Shown here piece after piece: positions 13,281 to 25,300 of a DNA stretch of 64,000 nt. Within the stretch, counting starts at the first letter, position 1. Each line of letters starts with the position of its first letter. Source of the DNA: Rhinopithecus roxellana (lineage: Eukaryota > Chordata > Mammalia > Primates > Cercopithecidae). The stretch covers positions 121,455,391-121,519,390 of the forward strand of contig NC_044560.1 of the NCBI RefSeq assembly GCF_007565055.1. The letters run 5' to 3'. The notes under the pieces were generated by a model that saw only the letters and a program-made list of their open reading frames with translations, was not told where the DNA came from and made no database searches. The position numbers and the translations under genes are program-made.

Positions 13281-13720
13281 TCTCAAGCCCCGGGCTGGCC
13301 CCGCCCAGAATGCGGAGAGGCCATCGGAGGCCCTATGTAGGGTTGAAGAGGCGGGACTCTGGTCGCCATAACAACTCATCCCGCCTGCGCTGCGCCTCCA
13401 TCATCGCCTCCCCACCGCAGCCCAGTTAGGTGAGGCAGGGAAGGCGCGCCACACTCGATGGCCAATCAGGGACCCGAGGCCGGCGTTGCCATGACGACCA
13501 CGTTACGCCGGAGAATGCGTCAGGCGCCGGGGCCGCGGGGAACTCTGGGAGCTAGCGGTGAGAACAGTCAGCACCAGCAAGCTGATGGCGTTGGCGAGAG
13601 GAAAGGCTGCGGCGTGCAGAGCGAGGCTGTGGCCCCCCCCCAAGGTTGTGAGACTCGAGGTTGCGGGACCCCAAGATGGGGGACAGGAGGCTGCGGGGCT
13701 TTAGGTGAGCAGCAAGCGAG
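13280..13720. promoter_or_regulatory. orphan CpG-rich promoter-like region
   Basis: CpG density rises sharply. Visible elements are a CCAAT box (GGCCAATCAGGG, about 13460-13471) and two X-box-like sequences, GTCGCCATAACAAC (13372-13385) and GTTGCCATGACGAC (13485-13498). A good splice donor, AGCG|GTGAGA, lies near 13556. I know of no protein gene starting here, so a divergent lncRNA promoter is the simplest guess. Confidence 0.5.
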
Positions 13721-13929
13721 AGAGCCAGGCCCCTCGAGCGCCCTCACGTGTTTTGTCCCCATGCCACGCCGGGGCGGGTCTGTGGCACAGTGTCGCGGGC
13801 TTAAGTTGTTGGGGGGCGGTGGCTGTGAGTACAGATCATATAGTTATGAATACATTTTAACGCAGATCCAAACAGTATAACGTGAGGATTCTATATAGTG
13901 AGACTCCTCAAAAAAATTTTTTTTTCTTC

Positions 13930-14118
13930 TTTTTAGCCGGACGTGGTGACCTGCGCCTGTAGTCCCAACTACTCGGGAGGCTGAGGCAGGAGAATCGCTT
14001 AAACCCGGAAGGCGGAGGCTTCAGTGAGCCGAAATCGCGCCACTGCACTCCAGCCCGGGCCACAGAGCAAGAGACTCCGTTTGGGGTGGGGGGGGAAAGC
14101 TTTTTTTTTTTTTTTTTA
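13930..14118 (+). mobile_element. Alu right arm plus T17 run
   Basis: From AGCCGGACGTGGTGACC to GACTCCGTTTGG. Confidence 0.75.
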
Positions 14119-14494
14119 GTGCAGTCAAATTCGAACATAGGTTGATTGGATCACATAGCTGACCCGCCCTAACCCCACACCCACCTGCGAACCTGGTTAG
14201 TGCTGAGGTCTTCTCATCCCAGGGAGACTAGGGTTCGAACTGGCTCCCCTGGGGCCCGGCTTGGCGTGGCAAAGCTGGGAGTCTCGCCCTAGGTTGGGGT
14301 TTCCTCTTGCTCTGTCAGCCGCTGCAGAAGGAGCAGAGGGTGATGGGAGAAGTGCCCAAGAGGGGCCACAAGCTACCTGTGGCCTGTGTCCCCCCACCAG
14401 GGGGATGGATGCTTTCATTTTTATCCTTGTGGAAAACTTCACATTAAGTACTGGACTTCTTCAAAGAATCTCCCAGACATCTACTTGTGCTTTC

Positions 14495-14565
14495 AAAAAA
14501 TTACAGCTTTTTTGAAAAATAATTTACATACCATATCATTTGCCCATTTACAGTGTACAATTCAA
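14495..14565 (-). mobile_element. L1 3'-end fragment
   Basis: AATTTACATACCATATCATT and CAGTGTACAATTCAA resemble the reverse complement of an L1M 3' end. Stops at an Alu. Confidence 0.5.
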
Positions 14566-14867
14566 GGCCGGGCGTGGTGGCTCACGCCTGTAATCCCACC
14601 ACTTTGGGAGGCTGAGGTGGGCGGATCACCTGAGGTCAGGAGTTCGAGACCAGCCTGACCAACATGGAGAAACCTCATCTGTACTAAGAATACAAAATTA
14701 GCTGGGTATGGTGGCACATGCCTCTAATCCCAGCTCCTTGGGAGGCTGAGGCAGGAGAATCGCTTGAACTCTGGAGGCAGAGGTTGCAGCGAGCCAAGAT
14801 CGCACAATTGCACTCCAGCCTGGGCAACAAGGAGGAAACTGTGTCTCAAAAAAAAAAAAAAAAAAAG
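14566..14867 (+). mobile_element. Alu
   Basis: Full length, between two L1 pieces of opposite orientation. Confidence 0.85.
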
Positions 14868-15690
14868 ATCTGAATAGACCCCTCACCTAAGAAAAATACA
14901 TAGCTGGCAAATAGGCATATGAAAATATGCTCCACATCATAAGCCATTAGGGAATTGCAAGTTGAAACAATAATGAGATAGTACTATACACCTATTAGAA
15001 TGGCTAAAACGCAAAACACTGACAGCACCATATGCTAGCAAGGTTGTGAGGCAATGGGAACTCTCATTTACTGCTGGTAGAAAGGCAAAATGGTGTATAG
15101 CCACTTTGGAAGACAGTTTGGCAGTTTCTTACAAAAAGTTAAATATAATCTTACCATATGATACGGCAGTCGCACTCCTGGGTATTTGCACAAATGAGAA
15201 CTTACGTCCACGCAAAAACCACACAAATTATTATAGCAGCTTTATTCATAATTGCTCAAAACTTGAATCAACCCAGATGTCCTTCAATAGATAAATGGCT
15301 AATCTGTGTTACATCCGCACAATGGAATATCATTCAGCAATAAAATTAACTTGGCTACCAAGCTATGAAAAGGCATGGAGAAGTCTGAAATGCATATTGG
15401 TAAGACAGAAACCAGACTGAAAAAGCTACATACTTTATAAGTTTATGACATTCTGGAAAAAGTGAAGCTATAGAGACAGTAAAGCAGTGACTGCCAGGGG
15501 CTCAGTGGGAGGGAGGAAGGGAGGAATGAATCGTAGCACAAGTAATTTTTTTTCGGCAGTAAAAGTATTTCGTGCCATATTGTAATTGTGGATACATGAG
15601 TTTATGCATTTGTGAAAACCCACATAATGTACAATACATACGGGTTTAGTTAATAATGTACTAATATTCATTTTAAAATGTTAACAAATG
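14868..15690 (+). mobile_element. old L1, ORF2 C-terminal part and 3' UTR
   Basis: Sense-strand ORF2 tail sequence (GATCTGAATAGACCCCTCACC, GGCAAATAGGCATATGAAAA, GTGACTGCCAGGGGCTCAG), with many stops. 5' truncated. Confidence 0.8.
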
Positions 15691-15972
15691 GGCCGGATGT
15701 GGTAGCTCACGCCTGTAATCCCAGCACTTTGGGAGGCTGAGGCGGGTGGATCATGAAGTCAGGAGATGGAGACCATCCTGGCCAAAATGGTGAAACCCTG
15801 ACTGTACTAAAAATACAAAAATTAGCTGGGTGTGGTGGCACATGCTTGTCGTCCCAGCTTGTGAGGCTGAGGCAGAAGAATCCCTTGAACCCAGGAGGTG
15901 GAGGTGGCAGTGAGATTGTGCCACTGCACTCCAGCCTGGGTGACAGAGCCAGACTCCATCTCAAAAAAAAAG
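15691..15972 (+). mobile_element. Alu
   Basis: Full length with small deletions. Confidence 0.85.
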
Positions 15973-16220
15973 TGAAACTACAGTGAGGTCCAATGAAGCA
16001 GTGCCAGGAAAAACATAGTGAGTTGTTAAGCCCAGGAAAGGTAACTGGTTAAGAGTGAGAACTTGGGCCTGAGACTTCCTGGAATCAAACTGTAGCACTG
16101 CCTCCCACTGGCTTTATGAGTCAGGGCAAACAGCCTATGGGAGACTCAGGCCCCCTGGACCCTCTACTCCTCTGCTCCACCCATGGGAGAGATCAGGCCC
16201 ATCTCACAGAGAACAGAGTT

Positions 16221-16493
16221 TCCTTTTTTTTTTGAGATGGAGTATCACTCCATTGCCCAGGCTGGAGTGCAGTGGCACCATCTCGGCTCTGCAAGCTCCG
16301 CCTCCCAGGTTCACGCCATTCTCCTGCCTCAGCCTCCCAAGTAGCTGGGACTACAGGCGCCCGCTATCATGCCCGGCTAATTTTTTGTATTTTTAGTAGA
16401 GACATTTCACCGTGTTAGCCAGGATGGTCTCGATCTCCTGACCTCATGATCCACCCGCTTCAGCCTCCCAAAGTGCTGGGCCGCGCTGGGCCA
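16221..16493 (-). mobile_element. Alu
   Basis: Near full length; its end is rearranged (GGGCCGCGCTGGGCC). Confidence 0.8.
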
Positions 16494-17727
16494 GGAACAG
16501 ATTTTCAAGAACAATTCGAGGATATATATTAGCCCAGGACAGGTTATGGGATGACCAATGTCTTCAAATTAGGCAGAAAGAGGGGACAAGTGGGGGACAG
16601 GGTACACGAGTCAGGGGAAGTAGGCAAAAAGGTGGACTGTTTAGTAGGGGATCAGGAACATAGAAAAGTGGCAAGGCTAGTGACCTTGGTACCCAGACAC
16701 CAGGGGTATAACTCAGGTACTAGGTGTGAGAGCAGCTTAACTCCAGGGATACTTCCATCCCCAGCCTGCAATCTCCATGGCTGAGCCTCTGATAACTTTT
16801 GTGTTATTCCTGGTTTCAAGTCTACCTGGTCCATCAATCAGTGCTCTTGTCTGCACTCCAGTTGGGGGAACTCATGAACTGTAAAGGGCAATCCTGTGGG
16901 GGAATGAACAAGTTGGTCAGTCCAGGGGTACTGATGACAGGCATGTACCATGAGCTTGGGGGTGTCCCACCTGTGTCTCCACTGGAGAGAATACACAGGA
17001 GTCACTGGGGAACGGTTGCAAGGACTATCTGAGGATATGGGGTCAGCTGAGGACATTAAGGAGAGGCAAACATTGCACAGCTAGACACTGAGAGAAGGGT
17101 ACAGAGTGGGGGCATGGCCAGAAAACTGGAATTGGGGAGCTGACAGGAGGCACCAAGACCTGTGAGGGCACAGGCTGGGCACCAGGTGAGAACAGCCCAC
17201 ACCTGGGGGCATTCACCAGGGGTAGATCTCTTCAGGGTCCCTCTGTCACAACTAGTTTTGAGTTCATGTGGTCCACCTGCTGGTGGGAATGTAGAAGCCA
17301 TCAGACCTACGGAGGATGAGTTTTTCAGAGTCCAGCCCAGGAGAGGCCAAAACACCATGCCCCAGCAAGTGAGAATAATCCTTACTCCAAGACACACACA
17401 GAACTGCACAAAGTGAACATCCAGGGAAGGCTCCCAGGCAGGACCCGGTGGCCCCACAGGCACTCATGTCAGTGCATGCAGTGCCTGGAATCTTACAGGA
17501 AGTGACCAAGCTGGACATGACTTGCTGCGAAGATTCAGAGACTTCTGAGCCCCGATCTTGGCCACTCGTGGCCCTTGGGTAGACTGTGTGGAGTGTCCAC
17601 TCAGTCACTTGTTAGAGGAGGTGGCATGATCTGGGCCTCATTGCCACGACCAACAGCGACTTCCAAGGGGAACATGGAAAGAGCAGAGGAAAAAAACTAG
17701 AGTTCTGGCTGGGGAGAGTGATGATGC
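16494..17727. other. unassigned single-copy-like DNA
   Basis: No Alu, no L1 and no gene recognised. It is the expected place for the lost zinc-finger exon of the minus-strand KRAB relic, but I see no CxxC...HxxxH remains. Confidence 0.4.
16932..16952 (+). repeat. 21-bp exact repeat, copy 1
   Basis: TGATGACAGGCATGTACCAT plus G, found again at 18212-18232. The flanks do not align. Confidence 0.7.
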
Positions 17728-17857
17728 CAGTGATCTGACCCAGCACGTAGTGCGAAGTTCTCCTGCATCCCCCTGAGGTAGAAGTTCCTCTGGACCTTGC
17801 CTAAGAACTCCGTTCGTCCGGGGGGACACAGGCCCACATGCTCTAACATGAACGCGT
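17728..17857 (-). pseudogene. degenerate KRAB-A exon, partner pseudogene of ZNF584
   Basis: Read on the minus strand, an AG acceptor (cag at 17860-17858) is followed by about 130 bases alignable to a KRAB-A exon. The GTT-ATGTT-GAG-ATGTGG start matches VTFEDV. Later GTCCAGAGGAACTTCTAC and ATGCAGGAGAACTTCGCACT match the VQR-FY and MLENFAL codons. At least one frameshift breaks the frame, and the donor GT after CACTGG is lost. The EEW region is destroyed. It lies about 0.4 kb downstream, on the minus strand, of the first-exon block at 18243-18490. No zinc-finger exon could be found further along. Confidence 0.6.
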
Positions 17858-18211
17858 CTGACTTCAGCGCAAGACACCCAGGAGCCCGGTTACTCTCCTG
17901 TCAGCGTCCTCCTCTGATGTGTCCCAGACGCCGTGCCCTGACGTACTCGGTCATGTACTCACCCTCCTGTCCCAGGCCCCCATACCTGAGATCACCATGG
18001 CCTGATATGGGGTAGACTACGAGTCTACCGTGCCTCGGCCATGTGCAGGGCGACCTGTCCCTGACATTCACACCTGTGGCCCACACATCGCCCGCATTGT
18101 GGGGCGCGGAAAGCCCAACACATCTGAAACACAACCGCTGACCTTCCCCCGACACCGCCTCTTAACGAGGTCTCCCGGCCCCTGGTCCCAGCCGCTCTTC
18201 GAAGACTTGCT

Positions 18212-18232
18212 TGATGACAGGCATGTACCATG
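18212..18232 (+). repeat. 21-bp exact repeat, copy 2
   Basis: Identical to 16932-16952. It lies inside the CpG-rich block of the dead ZNF584 partner. Confidence 0.7.
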
Positions 18233-18492
18233 TTTCTGGCTGGGACGTTTTTCTGAGCCTCGCTCCGGGCTCCGTAAAGCGGACACGGTGCCAGGGAGAG
18301 GATTTCGGGGCGGTTGCGGGTACAGGCGAGCTTCTGCGGAGGCCCTGGCGAACGCCCCCGCGCGGCGCGGTCCGATGGCCCCACGGGGCCGCCCCTCCAC
18401 TGTGAGGTCACCGGAGCTCAGCAACATTCACCGCGGCCAGGACGCGTACAGGTCACCGAAGCAGAACTTTCCGACTCTCGCGCCTTCGCTCG

Positions 18493-18595
18493 TTGGCCCT
18501 GCACATAGATGGCATCAGTCTGGTCACCAACCTCTTGTCGCTTTGGGCTGGACACAGTTTCCAGTAGTAACACCAGAGGCATCAATAAGACCAGC
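18493..18595 (+). repeat. 103-bp direct repeat, copy 1
   Basis: Begins TTGGCCCTGCACATAGATGG and ends AATAAGACCAGC. It differs from copy 2 (19800-19902) at about three positions. It is not an Alu, L1 or LTR that I recognise. Confidence 0.9.
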
Positions 18596-19318
18596 GGACC
18601 CTCCCCGAAACCGCCCACAGCCCAAAGATCCCACTGCCGTAAACCGCCCAGAAGCCAGCGCCGAAAGCCGAAGCCGGAAGCCCCGCCCCGCGCAGGGCCC
18701 GCCCGAACGTTCCCCTTCCTGGGCCTCCATTGGCCAAGTCTGAACGGTCGCACGTCGGGCGCCTTATGGGAAATGTAGTTCACGCCCCGCTTCAGGAGCT
18801 AGCGGCACCCTCCCTTATCGCCTTGGCAACGACCCAGCCGCGCCGCGAGGAGAGCCGGGAATGGAGGTCGTGGCGTGAGGGGCGCCGGGCTGCGGGAGGC
18901 TGAGGCCACGGGAGTTCCGGGAGTTCCGGCGTTGCCCTGCAGTCCGCAGTCCTCGGCGGGAAATCTGTCCCGGCGCCCCAGGCAGCTCTGCGTGGGCCTG
19001 AGTGACTTCCTCGCGATCCCCTGGGCGAGGTGAAGGGCAGGGACCCTTGCTGCGCCTTCCACGCGCCGTGCCCCACCGGCGAATGACTCCATCTTCCTCA
19101 GACTTGTCGCTCGCGGACAGGCGCCGTGGGTCTCCCGGGCCTCCGTACCGTCCTCCTTCCCCGCGGCTCCGGGAAGCGGCTCCCTGTCTTCGGACGCATT
19201 TCAACCGCGCGGGGAGAGCTTCCCGGGAAGATTCCACGGCGGCCGAGGGTTTCCGCGCCCAGGACGCGTTTCGGCTGAGGCCGTGGGTCCAGGCCACGGG
19301 TTCCGCCCGCACTGTCCG
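18596..19318 (+). promoter_or_regulatory. ZNF584: bidirectional CpG-island promoter and 5' UTR of ZNF584
   Basis: Contains a CCAAT-type box (attgg, 18729-18733), a ZNF143/SBS-like element on the minus strand (ACTACATTTCCCA, 18779-18767) and an RFX X-box-like palindrome (ATCGCCTTGGCAAC, 18817-18830). CpG-dense DNA continues to the start codon at 19319. The transcription start cannot be fixed by eye; it is probably in 18830-19000. Confidence 0.7.
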
Positions 19319-22300
19319 ATGGCCGGGGAGACGGAGGTGAGCAGAGGGTGCCTCCGAGGAATGAGGGGGGCCGCCAAGTTGGGGGGCGGCGTGTGCCAGG
19401 GCAGAGTTGGAGGAGGGCAGCTGCCTATGGTTCCCGGGGGAGGTCTTTGATGCAGGGCTGGGGCATGCCCTTGGCAGTGGGGGCCATTGGAGATGTGCCG
19501 CAGGACTGGGACAGGATGGGGTCGTAGTTGCTGTGCCAGGCACTCTGGAGACGCATGTGCAGAACGGCGTGTGGAAGGCCAGGCGATTGCCTATAGGGTA
19601 AACTAGGAAGGTTGTGCCGAGGGTGTAGAGTTTTAGGCATTCTGCTGTCCAGTTTTGTGCCTGTCGAGCAGGAGGCAGACTGGACCCTGGGACCAGGTAC
19701 TTGGGACCTAAGGGAGAAGGATGAGCATAGGTTTGCTCTGAGAGGTGTGATTTCTGGGACTGGAATTGGCAGGCAGGAGATAGAGTGGAGCCTGTGTGCT
19801 TGGCCCTGCACATAGATGGCATCAGTCTGGTCACCAGCCTGTTGTCGCTTTGGGCTGGACACAGTTTCCAGTAGTAACACCAGAGGCATCAATAAGGCCA
19901 GCAGCTCTGATATTCCTCTGGGATAGGAGAAGGAAGGTATAAGGGTATGTGTAGGGAGTATGGTGAGGAAGGGTTTGGGTCTTATAGGGAAAGGTAACGT
20001 CAGGGGGAGATGTGATAGGACCCTGAGATACAGGTCAAGGGCCTGAATGTGTCCATCTGTCCATATTTTGGTTGTTTTTTTCTGCCCATCATTGACCCCA
20101 AGGTTCAGTTGGACCCATCATTGCAGGGCTTGGTGATGTTTGAGGATGTGGCGGTATATTTCTCCAGGGAGGAGTGGGGGCTCCTTAATGTGACCCAGAA
20201 GGGCCTATACCAGGATGTGATGCTGGAGAACTTTGCACTCGTTAGCTCACTGGGTAAGTCTCTCACACTGTCCCTCAGCACACTGACTACCCCCGCATTT
20301 TCCCCATGCGAAGTTCTGTCCGTAACGAAGCCAAACCACAGGAGCTGTTTCTTCCCAGATTCCCTGTTGTAGGTGTTGTGGGTGGTGGGACTCGGCTGTG
20401 TGCTCCTTCTCTGCCTTTCTCTGAGCAATGCTGTTGGCAGTCTCAACACCTCTTGCCCCAGGAGCCAGTGGTTTTGGGGGTCAGATGTTTCATAGTTTGC
20501 CCACCAAATCCCACCAAGCTCTGCCTCTTCCTGGCCATGTGACTCTCTTGAAGATATGGCTTCTCTGTGCTCCGGGTTTTGCCTTCCTACAAAAGAAATT
20601 TTGCAGGGACCTCCCTGGGGCAGTCTTGACCCATGAATTTTAATCAGAACAGTTTGAGGAATATTACCTTTTTTTTTTTTTTTCCTTTTTTGCGACAAGA
20701 GTCTCGCTCTGTTGCCAAGGCTGGAGTGCAGTGGTGCAATCTTGGCTCACCACTACCTCTGCCTTCAGGGTTCAAGCGATTCTCCTGCCTGAGCCTACCG
20801 AGTAGCTGGGACTACAGGCTCGTGCCACCATGCCCGGCTAATTTTTGTATTCTCAGTAGAGATGGGGTTTCACTATGTTGGCCAGGCTGGTCTCAAACTC
20901 CTGACCTCATGATTTGCCCACCTTGGCCTCCCAAAGTGCTGGGATTACAGGCATGAGCCACCGCACCCAGCCAATATTGCCATCTTTTTTTTTTTTTTTT
21001 TTTTTTTTTAGAGAGGGAGTCTCGCTCTGTGGCCCAGGCTGGAGTGCAGTGGACGGATCTCAGCTCACTGCAAGCTCCGCCTCCCGGGTTTACGCCATTC
21101 TCCTGCCTCAGCCTCCCGAGTAGCTGGGACTACAGGCACCCGCCACCTCGCCCAGCTAGTTTTTTGTATTTTTTAGTAGAGACGGGGTTTCACCATGTTA
21201 GCCAGGATGGTCTTGATCTCCTGACCTCGTGATCCGCCCGTCTCGGCCTCCCAAAGTGCTGGGATTACAGGCTTGAGCCACCGTGCCCGGCCTGCCATCT
21301 TAGTATTAAATCTTTAAGTCAATGAACATGGGATATGTTTTCATTTATTTAGCTCTTTTGTTTTTTCTTTTTTTTTTTTTTTTTTTTTGAGACGGAGTCT
21401 CACTCTGTCGCCCAGGCTGGAGTGCAGTGGCGCAGTCTCTGCTCACTGCAAGCTCCGCCTCCCGGGTTCACGCCATTCTCCTGCCTCAGCCTCCCAAGTA
21501 GCTGGGACTACAGGTGCCCACCACCGCGCCCGGCTAATTTTTTTGTATTTTTTGTAGAGACAGGGTTTCACCGTGTTAGCCAGGATGGTCTCGATCTCCT
21601 GACCTCGTGATCCGCCCGCCTTGGCCTTCCAAAGTGCTGGGATTACAGGCGTGAGCCACCGCGCCTGGCCTCTTTTGTTTTTTCAATGTTTTGTATTATC
21701 AGTGTACAACAGTACTTCTTTTTTTTTTTTTTTTTGATGGAGTCCCGCTCTGTTGCCCAAGCTGGAGTGCAGTGGCCGCGATCTCAGCTCACTGCAAGCT
21801 CCGCCTCCGGGGTTCATGCCATTCTCCTGCGTCAGCCTCCCGAGTAGCTGGGACTATAGGCACCCACAGCACCTGGCAAATTTTTTGTATTTTTAGTAGA
21901 GATGGGGTTTTGCCATGTTGGCCAGGCTGGTCTTGAACTCCTGACCTCAGGTGATCCACCCACCTTGGCCTCCCAAAGTGCTGGGATTACAGGCATGAAC
22001 CACCATGCCTGGCTTGATGCTATTTTAAATGGAATTTTTTTTTAAATTTAATTTTGGACTGTTTGTTTCTAGTTGTAGAAATACAATTGGTTTTTGTATA
22101 CTAATGTTGTATCCTGTAGCATTACTAAGTCTGTTTATTAGTTCAAATAGTTTTTTAGTGGATTCCTTCCTATTTCTATATATAAGATCGCGCCATCTAT
22201 GAATAGAAATAGTGTAACTTCTTCCTTTGCCTCACTGACCTAGCTCGACCCTCCACTATTTTATTCAGAAGTGACGAGAGAAGACATCCTTGTTCCCTAT

Positions 22301-25300
22301 CTTGAGGGTGTTCAGTCTTTCACTATTAAGTATGGTGTTAGCTGTTGATTTTTTGCAGATGCCCATTTCAGATGAGGAAGTTCCCTGCTCTTTCTAGTTA
22401 ATTTAATGTGTTTACTAAGAAAAGTCACGTTCAGGTGCAGTAGCTCATGCCTGTAATTTCAGCACTTTGGAAGGCCAAGGCGGGTGGATTACCTGAGGTG
22501 AGGTCAGGAGTTCAAGACCAACGTGGTCAACATGGTGAAACCCCATCTCTACTAAAAATAAAAAATTAGCCATGAGAGGTGGCACATGCCTGTAATCCCA
22601 GCTACTTGGGAAGCTGAGGCAGGAGAATCCCTTGAACCTGGTAGGTGGAGGTTGCAGTGAGCTAAGATTGTGCCATTGCACTCAAGCCTAGGCAACAAGA
22701 GCAAAACTCCTTCTCAAAAAGAAAAAAGAAAAGAAACGTCACTAGATTTTGTCAAATGCTTTTCCAATGTCTAATGAAATAATTGTGTGATTTTTGTCCT
22801 TTCTGTTAACATGGTGTATTACAATAATTGTCTTGTTTTTTTTTTTTTTGAGACGGAGTCTTGTTCTGTCTCCAGGCTGGAGTGCAGTGGTGCGATCTCG
22901 GCTCACTGCAACCTCCACCTCCCAGGTTCAAGTGATTTTCCTGCCTCAGCCTCCCGAGTAGCTGGGACTATAGGTGCACACCACCACATCCAGCTAATTT
23001 TTGTTTTTTGTTTTTTGTTTTTTTTGAGACGGAGTCTCGCTCTGTCGCCCAGGCTGGAGTGCAGTGGCCGGATCTCAGCTCACTGCAAGCTCCGCCTCCC
23101 GGGTTTATGCCATTCTCCTGCCTCAGCCTCCCGAGTGGCTGGGACTACAGGGGCCTGCCACCACGCCTGGCTAGTTTTTTGTATTTTTTAGTAGAGACGG
23201 GGTTTCACTGTGTTAGCCAGGATGGTCTCGATCTCCTGACCTCGTGATCTGCCCGTCTCGGCCTCCCAAAGTGCTGGGATTACAGGCTTGAGCCACCGCG
23301 CCCGGCCAATTTTTGTATTTTTCATAGAGATGGGGTTTCACCATGTTGGCAAGGATGGTCTCGATCTCTTGACCTTGTGATCTGCCCCTTCTCGGCCTCC
23401 CAACAGTAATTGATTTTCAAATGTTCAACCTTGCATTACTGGGATAAATTCCCTGTCATGGCTTATAATACTTTTTTTTTTTTTTTTTTTTTTTTTGTGA
23501 GACAGAGTCTTATTCTGTCACCCAGGCTGGAGTTCAGTGGCACAATCTTGGCTCATTGCAACCTCCACCTCCTGGGTTCAAGTGATTCTCCTGCCTCAGC
23601 CTCCCGAGTAGCTGGGATTACAGGCATGCACCACTATGCCTGGCTAATTTTTTTATTTTTAGTAGAGACGGGGGTTTCACCATATTGGCCAGGGTGGTCT
23701 TGAACTCCCAACATCAGGTGATCCACCCGCCTCGGCCTCCAAAGTGCTGAGATGACAGGTGTGAGCCACCATTCCCGACCAGTGGTGTAGTTTTCTTGTA
23801 ATGTCTCTGTATTGAGTATGAGGGTAATTTTGGCGTCAGTGGATGAGATGGGAATATTTCCTTCTCTTCTGTTTTCTGGAAGAGTTTGTTAAGTATTGGT
23901 GTTAATTCTTATTTCAGTATTGTTAGTATTCACCATTGAAGCCATCAGGGCTTGGGGTTGTGTGCCTGTTGAGGGGAAAGTTTTTTAATAACAACAAGAA
24001 AAACCTCTTTGTTACACTTTTATTTAGATTTTTTTATTTCTTCTTGAATCAGTTAGTTTTGATAGTTTGTGTCTACTTGGGAATTTGTCCATTGCATCTA
24101 AGTTATCTAATTTGTTGGCATACATTTGTACATAGCATTTCACTATTTTTTAATTTTTCCATTCCTGTTTGAAGTTGTATTGAGTCTTCTCTCTGTTTCT
24201 TGTCACTCTAGGTAAATGTTTGCCAATTTTGTTGATTTTTTTCAAAGAACCAAATTTTGGTTTGTTGATTCTCTTTTTCTAGTTTCTGTTTCATTTGTTT
24301 CTGCTCTAATTTTTATTATTTTCCTCCTTTTGCTATCTTTGGGTTTAGTTGTTTTTCTTTTTCTTGTTCCTTGAGATGTAAAGTTAGGTTATTGGTTTGA
24401 GATCTTTTAAAATATGGGTATTTATAGCTATAATGTTCCCACTAAGCACTGTGTTTTCTGCATCCCATAATTTTTTGTTTGTTGTGTTTTTTTTTCTTTT
24501 TCTTTTTTCTTTTTTTACTTTTTGTTTTTGAGATGGAGTCTTGTTGCCCAGGCTGGAATGCAATGGCGCAATCTTGGCTCACTGCAATCTCCACCTCCTG
24601 AGTTCAAGTGATTCTCCTGCCTCAGCCTTCCAAGTCGCTGGGATTACAGGCATGTGCTGCCATGTCCGGCGAATTTTTTTGTTTTTGTTTTAGTTTTTGT
24701 TTTTTGAGATGGAGTCTTATGCCGCCCAGGCTGGAGTGCAGTGGTGCAATCTTGGCTCACTGCAACCTCCGCCCCCCAGGTTCAAGCGAGTCTTCTGTCT
24801 TAGTCTCCCAAATGGCTGGAATTACATTTACGTGCCACTACGCCTGGCTAATTTTTGTATTTTTTTTTTTTTTTTTGTATAGACGGGGTTTTGCCATGTT
24901 AGCCAGGCTGGTCTCGAACTCCTGACCACAGGTGATCTGCCCACCTCGGCCTACCAAAGTGCTGGGATTACAGGCGTGAGCCACCGCCTGGCCTAATTTT
25001 GTATTTGTAGTGGAGATGGGGTTTCTCCATGTTGGTCAGGCTGGTCTCGAATTCCCGACCTTACATGATCCACCCGCCTCGGCCTCCCAAAGTGCTGGGA
25101 TTACAGGCGTGAACCACCGCCTGGCCTGTTGTGTTTTTATTTTCATTCTTCTCAAAGTACTTTGTAATTTTCATGTGATTTATTTGTTCTTTGACTCTGG
25201 ATTTTTAGGAATGTTTTGTTTAAATTCCTTAAATTTGTGAGTTTCCCAAATTTCTTTCTGTTGTTGATGTCTGTTTTAATTCGTTTATGGACAGAGAACA

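Larger units (their letters stand above)
18200..18595 (-). pseudogene. first-exon/promoter block of the dead divergent partner of ZNF584
   Basis: CpG-rich. The minus strand of 18425-18490 aligns at roughly 78-80% by eye with plus 54381-54450 (shared CGAGAGTCGG, AAGTTC, GTGAC, CCGCGG). The minus strand of 18243-18286 aligns with plus 54559-54603 (shared GCTTTACGGAGC and GTGTC). The two blocks are collinear and similarly spaced, so this is the paralogue of the pseudogene first exon beside ZNF132, now with no intact gene behind it. Confidence 0.6.

Noticed and set aside
13458..13880. 140-codon frame in the orphan CpG island
   Set aside because: No family features; length expected from CpG-rich composition. 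It runs across the likely splice donor.
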